Under the pieces are notes generated by a model, which searched no databases, was not told the DNA's origin, and was given only the letters and a program-made list of their open reading frames with translations. DNA of 11,913 bases from assembly GCA_024695565.1 (NCBI GenBank), contig JAILHX010000103.1, positions 1 through 11,913 on the forward strand, read 5' to 3'. The translations under genes and the position numbers were made by a program. This DNA is from Saccharofermentans sp. GTDB taxonomy: Bacteria > Bacillota_A > Clostridia > Saccharofermentanales > Saccharofermentanaceae. This document shows positions 1 to 6,300 of this stretch, piece after piece (position 1 is the first letter of the stretch; each line of letters begins with the position of its first letter).

Positions 1-1
1 G

Positions 2-391
2 AAGTCTAAAGAACAGAATAAGGCGATAATAGATAAAGCTGACAAGCGCATTATCGATGCGGCAAGGAAGATGAGAGAAGGAAACTATCCTAAAGAAGGT
101 CTGTCTTTTGCAGCACACCTGGCGGGATTATTCGGTCAGAGGCTCTGGTTCTACAATAAGACGACAGGTTATAAAGATAAGCTCAGGATCGATCCTTCGA
201 AGTGCATTGGCTGCGGAATATGTGCGAAGAACTGTCCGACGCAAAACATAAAGATTGAAGACGGAAAGGCGGTATCGTCAGATAAATGCACGATGTGCTA
301 CAGGTGCATAAACCATTGTCCTAAGCAGGCGATGACTCTTCTGGGCAAGACTTTATACGAGCAGCCGACTTACGAGAAGAATGCTAAGTAA
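2..391 (+). CDS. EFR1-type flavodoxin/ferredoxin protein, C-terminal part (5' truncated)
   Basis: The reading frame is open to the left edge, so the gene starts outside the window and the Met at 71 is internal. The visible 129 residues hold two bacterial-type 4Fe-4S cluster motifs, each CxxCxxCxxxCP, encoded at about 203-238 and 287-322. The preceding Lys-rich helix and the 'GLFGQRLWFY' region resemble the linker of EFR1-family proteins, in which an N-terminal flavodoxin domain is followed by a dicluster ferredoxin. By family analogy it is a soluble electron carrier in anaerobes; partners are unknown. The flavodoxin half is not visible, so the family call rests on the linker and the ferredoxin end. 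A plain ferredoxin-domain protein is the alternative. The gene ends in TAA just before a hairpin shared with the convergent glnS. Confidence 0.8.
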   Translation, partial: KSKEQNKAIIDKADKRIIDAARKMREGNYPKEGLSFAAHLAGLFGQRLWFYNKTTGYKDKLRIDPSKCIGCGICAKNCPTQNIKIEDGKAVSSDKCTMCYRCINHCPKQAMTLLGKTLYEQPTYEKNAK

Positions 392-396
392 AAAAG

Positions 397-423
397 AGGG
401 TTGCCTCATTTTGAGACAACCCT
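397..423. terminator. Bidirectional rho-independent terminator between convergent genes
   Basis: Arms at 397-408 and 412-423 pair over 12 positions with one C/A mismatch around a TTT loop. Read on the minus strand the hairpin is followed by a run of six T (complement of 390-395), which makes a good intrinsic terminator for glnS. On the plus strand the tail is only moderately T-rich, so it probably also ends the ferredoxin transcript, less efficiently. Confidence 0.8.
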
Positions 424-451
424 GGTTTATCTGTATTCTTGTCAGAATTTA

Positions 452-2113
452 TCACTCAGGTTTGTAAGAATCCTTTAAGGATACGGCTCTGTTGAACACG
501 AGGTGATCAGGTGATGAGTCCTTGGAGTCAGCGCAGAAGTAGCCTGTTCTTAAGAACTGGAATCTGTCTGCGGGCTTTGTATCCTTGAGGAATGCTTCGA
601 GCTTGGCGCCCTTGATGATCTCGAGTGAATTAGGATTGATGAAGTCCAGATAGTTGCAGTCAGCAAGGTCAGGCTGCTCTGTGGTAAAGAGTCTGTCGTA
701 AAGTCTGATCTCGCCGTCAACAGCTGTCCTGGCATCAACCCAGTGGATAGTTGACTTGATCTTTCTGCCGTCTGTGGTGTTGCCGCCTCTGGATTCGGGA
801 TCGTATGTGCAGTGAACGGCTGTAACGTTGCCATCAGCGTCATGGTCGCAGGATACGCACTTAACGACGTATGCAGACTTAAGGCGGACTTCATTGCCGG
901 GGAAGAGTCTGAAATACTTGGGTGCGGGAACTTCCATGAAGTCTTCGGATTCGATCCAGAGTTCTCTGGAGAATGAGACCTTACGTGTGCCCGCAGATTC
1001 GTCCTTGGGGTTGTTCTCGACATCGAACTCTTCTGAAAAATCCTCGGGATAGTTGTCGATGATGAGCTTGACGGGCTTTAATACGGCCATTGCTCTCTGG
1101 GCGTGGTCGTTTAAGTCTTCTCTTAAGCAGTACTCGAGGAATGCGAAGTCAACAACGGAGTTGACCTTTGCGACACCATTCCTGCTGCTAAAGTTATGTA
1201 TCGATGCCGGAGTATAACCTCTGCGGCGGAGACCGCAGAGTGTAGGCATTCTGGGGTCATCCCAGCCTGTAACGATTCCGGCTTCGATCATGGCGCGGAG
1301 CTTTCTCTTTGACAAAACAGTATGTGTGATGCCGAGTCTTGCAAACTCGATCTGACGGGGCTTGCAGGGGGCGGAGATGTTGTTTACGACCCAGTCATAA
1401 AGGGGTCTGTGAGATTCGAACTCGAGAGAACAGAGTGAGTGTGTGATGCCTTCCAATGCGTCTTCGATAGGATGTGCGAAGTCGTACATCGGATAGATGC
1501 ACCACTCTGTGCCTGTTCTGTGATGAGGCAGGTGATTGATCCTGTAGATAACGGGATCTCTCATGTTGAAGTTGCCGGATGCGAGATCGATCTTGGCGCG
1601 GAGCGTCATCTTGCCGTCCTCGAATTCGCCGGCTCTCATTCTCTTGAAGAGGTCTAAGCTCTCTTCGATAGGTCTGTCACGGTAAGGGGAGGTGGCAGGT
1701 GTCTTCGTGTCGCCTCTCATGTCGCGCATCTGGTCAGGTGTAAGCTCGCAAACGTAAGCCAGGCCCTTCTCGATGAGCTCAACTGCAAAACCGTACATCT
1801 GCTCGAAATATTCGGAAGCATAGAAGAAACGGTCGTCCCAATCGTGACCTAACCAGTGGATGTCTTCCTTGATGGCTTCAACGAATTCCTCATCCTCTTT
1901 GGTGGGGTTCGTATCGTCCATTCTGAGGTTGCAAAGACCGTTATATTCCTCGGCTGTACCGAAGTCGATCTCCAGTGCCTTTGCGTGTCCTATATGAAGG
2001 TAGCCGTTAGGTTCGGGCGGGAATCTCGTATGGATCTTCTTGCCGTAAACTCTTCCGCCTTCCTTGAGCTCTTCATCAATGATCTGCTCTATAAAATTCT
2101 TGCTTTCTGCCAT
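452..2113 (-). CDS. glnS: Glutaminyl-tRNA synthetase
   Basis: Class I synthetase that charges tRNA-Gln with glutamine in the cytoplasm. The 553-residue length fits bacterial GlnRS. The signature [12 protein letters not shown] lies at residues 32-43 with HIGH at 40-43. The KMSKS-type loop is VLSKR at 266-270. The GlnRS-type stretch beginning [16 protein letters not shown] (from about 211) separates it from GluRS. The C-terminal two-lobed anticodon-binding beta-barrel region appears complete. The ATG at 2113 has a GGAGA site at 2123-2127, nine bases upstream. Only 18 bases separate it from the end of gltX, so the two are almost certainly cotranscribed, ending at the hairpin at 397-423. Many Firmicutes lack GlnRS and make Gln-tRNA by transamidation, so its presence is informative about this lineage. 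Confidence 0.97.
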   Translation of the reverse strand: MAESKNFIEQIIDEELKEGGRVYGKKIHTRFPPEPNGYLHIGHAKALEIDFGTAEEYNGLCNLRMDDTNPTKEDEEFVEAIKEDIHWLGHDWDDRFFYASEYFEQMYGFAVELIEKGLAYVCELTPDQMRDMRGDTKTPATSPYRDRPIEESLDLFKRMRAGEFEDGKMTLRAKIDLASGNFNMRDPVIYRINHLPHHRTGTEWCIYPMYDFAHPIEDALEGITHSLCSLEFESHRPLYDWVVNNISAPCKPRQIEFARLGITHTVLSKRKLRAMIEAGIVTGWDDPRMPTLCGLRRRGYTPASIHNFSSRNGVAKVNSVVDFAFLEYCLREDLNDHAQRAMAVLKPVKLIIDNYPEDFSEEFDVENNPKDESAGTRKVSFSRELWIESEDFMEVPAPKYFRLFPGNEVRLKSAYVVKCVSCDHDADGNVTAVHCTYDPESRGGNTTDGRKIKSTIHWVDARTAVDGEIRLYDRLFTTEQPDLADCNYLDFINPNSLEIIKGAKLEAFLKDTKPADRFQFLRTGYFCADSKDSSPDHLVFNRAVSLKDSYKPE

Positions 2114-2131
2114 AAGTAGTTATCTCCAAAA

Positions 2132-3583
2132 TCAAAGTCTTGAATATGCGTAATTAATTCTTCGAAGTGACTCTTCCTTGCCCAGGAGCATCATGACTTC
2201 TGCGCATCCGCCGGGCGTTACTGCAACTCCTGCTGCGGCGATACGTACAGGCCACATGACAACTGAGTTCTTAACTTCGAGTCTCTCTGCGAGGTTCTTC
2301 ATTGCCTCTGTGATGGCGTCCCTGTTCCAATCTGTCTGGTTCAGGATAGGGAGGGCCTTTTCGAGCATCTCTTTGGAAGATTCGATAGTTGACTTGCTCT
2401 TCTTGTGCTCGAAAAGCGCGAGGTCAAAATCTTCGTAATTCTTAATGAACGAGAGCTTTTCCGTGATCTCTGTGAACTTTGTGATCCTGGGCTTTAAGAG
2501 CTCAGCCAGAAGTTCATAGCTGTCAGGTCTTACGCCTGACTGGTCATAATAGGGTTTGGCTTGGGCGAGGAAATCCTCATCGGACATTGCCTTGATGTGC
2601 TCAGCGTTTACCCATGAGAGTTTATCGTAATCGAAAACAGCAGGGGACTTCGAGATACCGTTGATATCGAATGCTGCGATGAGTTCTTTAAGTGAGAAGA
2701 TCTCCTTGGTATCCTTAGGTGCCCAGCCGAGAAGTGCGATATAGTTGATGATCGCCTCAGGGAGGTATCCTTCGTTTACGAGGTCCATGAATCCTGTGGA
2801 GCCGTGACGCTTGGAGAGCTTGGAGATGACCTCGTTGCCTTCCTCGTCAACAGACTTGCCCATGATGAGCGGCAGATGGATGTATGTGGGGATCTCCCAG
2901 CCGAATGCCTCATATAGGAGGTTGTACTTAGGCGTAGATGAGAGATACTCACTTCCTCTTACTACGTGAGTGATGCCCATTGTGTGGTCATCGATGACGT
3001 TGGCGAAGTTGTATGTCGGGAATCCGTCTGTCTTAAGAAGGATCTGATCGTCAAGATCTTCGTTGGGGAATGTGATGTCACCGTATACCAGGTCATGGTA
3101 AGAAGTGGAACCCGTAAGAGGCATCTTCTGTCTGATGACGTAGGGAATGCCGGCATCAAGGTTCTTCTGAATCTCTTCTTCGGAGAGGTCTCTGCAGTGA
3201 CGGTCATAACCTGTGCCTTCAGGAGCGTTCTCCTTCAGTGATTCGAGGCGCTCCTTGGTGCAGAAGCATCTGTAAGCCTTGCCTTCAGAGACGAGCTTCT
3301 CGGCATAGGGCTTATACATATCAAGTCTTTCGCTTTGAACGTAAGGACCGTATTCGCCGCCAATGTCAGGTCCTTCGTCGTGATCAAGACCTGCAAGCTT
3401 CAATGTGTCATATATAACTTGAGTAGCACCTTCAACGTAACGTTCACGATCTGTATCCTCTATTCTGAGGACAAATGTGCCGTCTTCATGTTTTGCTGTT
3501 AGGTATTCATACAGTGCGGTACGAAGGTTGCCGACATGCATAAAACCTGTAGGGCTTGGTGCGAATCTCGTTCTTATTTTCAT
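2132..3583 (-). CDS. gltX: Glutamyl-tRNA synthetase
   Basis: Class I synthetase that attaches glutamate to tRNA-Glu. The 483-residue length is normal for bacterial GluRS. The N-terminal signature FAPSPTGFMHVGN (HIGH equivalent HVGN, residues 16-19) and the KMSKS loop KLSKR (255-259) are intact. A CFC (106-108) followed by YDRHC (126-130) resembles the zinc-binding insertion of bacterial GluRS. The ATG at 3583 has an AGAGG ribosome site at 3590-3594, six bases away. It is the first gene of a gltX-glnS operon. With a dedicated GlnRS next door it is probably a discriminating GluRS that charges only tRNA-Glu, but this is inference because anticodon-recognition residues were not analysed. No T-box leader is visible upstream. 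Confidence 0.97.
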   Translation of the reverse strand: MKIRTRFAPSPTGFMHVGNLRTALYEYLTAKHEDGTFVLRIEDTDRERYVEGATQVIYDTLKLAGLDHDEGPDIGGEYGPYVQSERLDMYKPYAEKLVSEGKAYRCFCTKERLESLKENAPEGTGYDRHCRDLSEEEIQKNLDAGIPYVIRQKMPLTGSTSYHDLVYGDITFPNEDLDDQILLKTDGFPTYNFANVIDDHTMGITHVVRGSEYLSSTPKYNLLYEAFGWEIPTYIHLPLIMGKSVDEEGNEVISKLSKRHGSTGFMDLVNEGYLPEAIINYIALLGWAPKDTKEIFSLKELIAAFDINGISKSPAVFDYDKLSWVNAEHIKAMSDEDFLAQAKPYYDQSGVRPDSYELLAELLKPRITKFTEITEKLSFIKNYEDFDLALFEHKKSKSTIESSKEMLEKALPILNQTDWNRDAITEAMKNLAERLEVKNSVVMWPVRIAAAGVAVTPGGCAEVMMLLGKEESLRRINYAYSRL

Positions 3584-3619
3584 ACATAACCTCTATTATT
3601 AATTTATACCTGAGCGTAT

Positions 3620-3647
3620 ATTCTAACACTTTTGTGTTAATATACAA
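3620..3647 (-). promoter_or_regulatory. gltX: Candidate gltX promoter
   Basis: On the minus strand, TTGTAT (3647-3642) and TAGAAT (3625-3620) are separated by 16 bases and lie upstream of the gltX ribosome site. The -10 is good and the -35 is weak. The interrupted palindrome at 3624-3639 fills the spacer. Confidence 0.4.
3624..3639. promoter_or_regulatory. Interrupted palindrome, possible operator
   Basis: TAACAC-TTTT-GTGTTA is a perfect 6-bp inverted repeat with a 4-base centre. It lies between the divergent gltX and DHQS-like genes and within the spacer of the proposed gltX promoter, a position typical of repressor sites. No regulator can be assigned; a chance AT-rich repeat is possible. 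Confidence 0.35.
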
Positions 3648-3664
3648 ATTGACTTTAGAGAGCG

Positions 3665-3671
3665 AAAGGAG
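3665..3671 (+). promoter_or_regulatory. Ribosome binding site fixing a TTG start
   Basis: AAAGGAG lies ten bases before the in-frame TTG at 3682. The longer frame from ATG 3556 would overlap the gltX start and encode a non-homologous leader. This site is the reason for choosing TTG 3682. Confidence 0.7.
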
Positions 3672-3681
3672 CCTTAGGCCT

Positions 3682-4782
3682 TTGGACAGACTTGATTGCA
3701 ACAGAAGCTGTGACTGCTTTACCGGCAGCGGCATCGCTGACGAATTTGTCGCAGGATATATACTCGAGCAGTATAACAACGAAGATCTGAGCAAAGAGGG
3801 CATTAAGGTTGCCATAATCTCAGACAGACAGGTCAGCGGTTATTACTACAATAACTTCGAGAAGCAGTTCGTAATAAGGAACGCTAAGCCCTGCCTGATC
3901 ACGGTAGAAGCGGGCGAACAGTCCAAGAATCTGTCTCAGGTAAATAACGTCGTTAAGGAGCTTACCGAGTTCGGACTTAACAGTAACGACTGGATAATTG
4001 CTTTCGGCGGCGGCGCGGTCATTGATATTGCCGGTTTTGCGGCATCGCTCTGCACTTCGGGAGCAAGATATATCACGGTTCCAACGACTCTCTCTTCCAT
4101 GGCGGAGACTTCGTGTGCCGATAAGGCTTTCCTCAATTCCGGAAGCCGCAAGAATACAGCATCCGTTGCTGTTGAACAGACTGCCGTATTCATCGATCCT
4201 ACCTATCTGTCCACGGTTCCCAAGAAGTTTATTCCCAACGGATATGCGCAGATCATAAGATATGCGCTTCTTGCAGACTTCGGGCTCCTGACTGATCTCC
4301 TTGAGATATCCGGTTCGAGTCTTTCTGATATCAGGGTATTCCTTAACAGTGTATATGCGGCCAGGGCTGCGATCGACAGGAAGAATCCTGTTCTTCTTAC
4401 AATGGGCAACGAATTGTCTGACAGTATCGAAGGTTACTTCAGATTCATGAACTATTCGGAGGGTGAGGCTTTGGCGTTAAGTCTTTTCGCGACCGTGCCC
4501 GAGAAGGCCAGAACACCCATGGCGGCTATTTATTCCAAGCTGGATCTGCCCACGAGCCTTAAGGGTGTAAGTTTCAATGCGATAATGAATTCACTTAAAG
4601 ATTCATATGCCAACGGCGCTTCGGCCAATAAACCTCTTGTCTGCTACGAGGAAGAAGACGGCAGGGGAACATGGGCCATCAAGTACCCTACAAAGGATGA
4701 AGCGCTCGCTATTCTTGAAGAGAGGCTTAAGATCATCGCCGGCAACTCGTCACCGATTGCCTCAAATGACGGTGAAGCTTAG
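3682..4782 (+). CDS. 3-dehydroquinate synthase-like protein lacking the metal ligands
   Basis: From the TTG start it encodes 366 residues, the usual DHQS length, collinear with AroB. The NAD-binding GGGAVIDIAGF (109-119), VPTTL (133-137), and the Lys/Asn positions K148, N152, K157 and N158 match AroB substrate and cofactor segments. In AroB, zinc is held by Glu (in GLAEVIK), His (in GHTFGH) and His (in LHGEA). Here the aligned residues are Q190 (GYAQIIR), N243 (GNELSD) and E260 (SEGEA), and the second His of GHTFGH is D247. All three ligands are therefore changed, and normal shikimate-pathway DHQS activity is unlikely. C6, C10 and C12 form a small Cys cluster at the N terminus. No other aro genes adjoin it. 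It overlaps nothing and is followed after six bases by the M28-like lipoprotein, suggesting cotranscription. It may be a diverged sugar-phosphate cyclase relative or an NAD-binding pseudoenzyme. Confidence 0.8.
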   Translation: MDRLDCNRSCDCFTGSGIADEFVAGYILEQYNNEDLSKEGIKVAIISDRQVSGYYYNNFEKQFVIRNAKPCLITVEAGEQSKNLSQVNNVVKELTEFGLNSNDWIIAFGGGAVIDIAGFAASLCTSGARYITVPTTLSSMAETSCADKAFLNSGSRKNTASVAVEQTAVFIDPTYLSTVPKKFIPNGYAQIIRYALLADFGLLTDLLEISGSSLSDIRVFLNSVYAARAAIDRKNPVLLTMGNELSDSIEGYFRFMNYSEGEALALSLFATVPEKARTPMAAIYSKLDLPTSLKGVSFNAIMNSLKDSYANGASANKPLVCYEEEDGRGTWAIKYPTKDEALAILEERLKIIAGNSSPIASNDGEA

Positions 4783-4788
4783 GTTATA

Positions 4789-6201
4789 ATGTCTAACGTT
4801 ATGAGAAATGATTTTGTTAAGAAATTAATTGCAGGAACAGCATGCTTGGCGGTAATGGTCCAGCCGCTTATCCTTGGCGGCTGCAAGAATAAGGACAGCG
4901 CTTCAGATAAGCCTGCAGATTACGGTACATACGGATCTGACATCGCCCGTGAGATCGCTGCTAATTTCCCGAACAGGAGAGCTTATTCCACAGGTGAGAG
5001 CCAGACCGGCAGTTATATCGAAGAGAAGATAAAAGAATTGGGATACGAAGTCGAAGTCCAGACCTTTCAGGGTACTGGCGGCACTTCCAAAAACTATATC
5101 GTCAGGGTAGAGGGCACGGGTTTTTATTGTGCCAAGGAAGACGGCACCTTTGTCCTCGAGCACAGGACCGCCATAATCGGTGCGCACTACGATTCTGCTC
5201 TTTCCTCTGAATTCACTGAAGAAGAGGAGACTGACGAAGAAGAGTACGACGAGGAAGAATACGACGAAGAATACGATGAGGAATACGACGAGGAGACCGA
5301 AGAAACCTCTGAGACCGTCCTCACGTATTCTCACGACGGCATCTCAGATAATGCTTCAGGAACAGCCTGCGTTCTTACGGCTCTTATGGCATTCAAGGAG
5401 TATAAGGATGTAGCTTACGACGTCTGGTTCGTATTCTTCGGTGCGAGCTCAGATAACTTTGCGGGTGCTGCTGCATTCTATCAGAGCCTTACTAACGACG
5501 AGAAAGAAAGCATTGACGTAATGTATGACATCGACAGCCTCTATGCAGGCGATAAGGTCTATGCATCTTCGGGTTACAGCTCTCTTCGCGAAGGCAAGAG
5601 ATATGAGATGAGAAGAAAGCTCTATCAGGCTTATGACGTATGCTTCGGCAACACGCTTTATACGAATTACGGTTTCGATCTCTATTACAACGAGTCAGGC
5701 GTCAAGGATGACGTCAACGGAGACAAATTAAGGGATATCTTCAACGAGATGCCGAATAAGGTGTCGGATTTTAAGGTATTCGATGATGTGATGATACCTA
5801 TCGTCTATTTCGAGAGCTACGAATATAACTTCACATCATTGGATCAGATGAAGGAGACCAAGAACTTAAGCCTTCAGGAATATGACGGCATCATCAGGGG
5901 AACACCTGCAGATTCCATGGCGCTGCTCGATTCTGTCCTCATCGAAGAGGATAAGGACAGGGACGGTGACGGTGAGATCGACTGCACCGGCGATAAGCTC
6001 CAGATCAGGATCAACTGCGTTGCTTTCATCGTTGTTGAATCACTCCTCAAGGGTTCTGACAAGGGCATGACACCTGCGCAGTACGATGTTTACAGGACAG
6101 AAGGCACGAAGGAGACAACAGGCGTATCTGAATCAGTTCAGACTTCACAGACTGAACTTACGGCATACACGGCTGAGCCGCCTCTTACATCTGAGACTTA
6201 A
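4789..6201 (+). CDS. M28-family peptidase-like lipoprotein with degenerate active site and acidic insertion
   Basis: A 470-residue predicted lipoprotein: basic N terminus, hydrophobic stretch and lipobox LGGC with acyl Cys at 32. The Zn-aminopeptidase (M28) fold is recognised by GAHYDS (131-136; H133, D135), SDNASG (186-191; bridging D187) and VWFVFFGA (212-219). Known M28 enzymes then have the Glu-Glu pair of GAEE; here it is S220-S221. The late SDH motif is SDF (F328). One metal site (H133, D187, D247 or D249) is kept, while the catalytic Glu and the Glu and His ligands of the other are gone. Residues 141-177 are an acidic insertion with four Tyr-Asp-Glu-type units between the first two motifs. 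A C-terminal EF-hand-like DxDxDGxID loop spans 390-398, followed by a Thr/Glu-rich tail. ATG 4789 is preceded by a weak AGG; ATG 4801 is possible. It is probably in one operon with the DHQS-like gene. Confidence 0.85.
   Translation: MSNVMRNDFVKKLIAGTACLAVMVQPLILGGCKNKDSASDKPADYGTYGSDIAREIAANFPNRRAYSTGESQTGSYIEEKIKELGYEVEVQTFQGTGGTSKNYIVRVEGTGFYCAKEDGTFVLEHRTAIIGAHYDSALSSEFTEEEETDEEEYDEEEYDEEYDEEYDEETEETSETVLTYSHDGISDNASGTACVLTALMAFKEYKDVAYDVWFVFFGASSDNFAGAAAFYQSLTNDEKESIDVMYDIDSLYAGDKVYASSGYSSLREGKRYEMRRKLYQAYDVCFGNTLYTNYGFDLYYNESGVKDDVNGDKLRDIFNEMPNKVSDFKVFDDVMIPIVYFESYEYNFTSLDQMKETKNLSLQEYDGIIRGTPADSMALLDSVLIEEDKDRDGDGEIDCTGDKLQIRINCVAFIVVESLLKGSDKGMTPAQYDVYRTEGTKETTGVSESVQTSQTELTAYTAEPPLTSET
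5239..5295 (+). repeat. Degenerate tandem repeat encoding Tyr-Asp-Glu-(Glu) units
   Basis: Codons for residues 151-169 repeat a 9-12 base unit of the form TACGACGA(A/G)GAA, four times with small length changes. The repeat is the core of the acidic insertion in the M28-like lipoprotein and looks like an expansion by slippage or unequal exchange. Confidence 0.75.
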
Positions 6202-6231
6202 AGTGTTGCTTCCATAATACGTGCAATCCGT

Positions 6232-6261
6232 TTGCCCGTTCTTTTGATTATTTGTTATAAT
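6232..6261 (+). promoter_or_regulatory. Promoter for the diadenylate cyclase gene
   Basis: TTGCCC (6232-6237) and a perfect TATAAT (6256-6261) are separated by 18 bases, about 40 bases before the start codon. With the 99-base gap after the M28-like gene this suggests independent transcription of the cyclase, although no terminator is seen in the gap and read-through is possible. Confidence 0.6.
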
Positions 6262-6300
6262 AAATAAGATTAGCGTAAGTTTTAAGAAGGACCAGGTCAG

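Noticed and set aside
71..391. Start of the ferredoxin protein at the Met codon at 71
   Set aside because: The frame continues open to base 2 with family-like Lys-rich helix sequence and there is no ribosome site before 71. The gene is truncated by the window edge.
3556..3681. N-terminal extension of the DHQS-like protein from ATG 3556
   Set aside because: It overlaps the gltX start codon region, translates promoter sequence, and has no ribosome site. TTG 3682 with AAAGGAG fits AroB length.
3584..3681. T-box leader for gltX-glnS
   Set aside because: The upstream region is under 100 bases and lacks the conserved T-box sequence and a terminator/antiterminator pair.
4765..4800. TATAAT at 4785-4790 as a promoter for the M28-like gene
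   Set aside because: It overlaps the ATG at 4789 and would start transcription inside the coding region; no suitable -35 was seen.
4903..5334. Minus-strand frame of 143 codons, Val/Phe-rich
   Set aside because: It is the antisense of the Asp/Glu repeat in the M28-like gene, which gives Val/Phe/Leu runs automatically; no ribosome site or family resemblance.
6202..6300. c-di-AMP (ydaO-type) riboswitch before the cyclase
   Set aside because: The gap is only 99 bases and contains an ordinary promoter; no conserved riboswitch core is visible.
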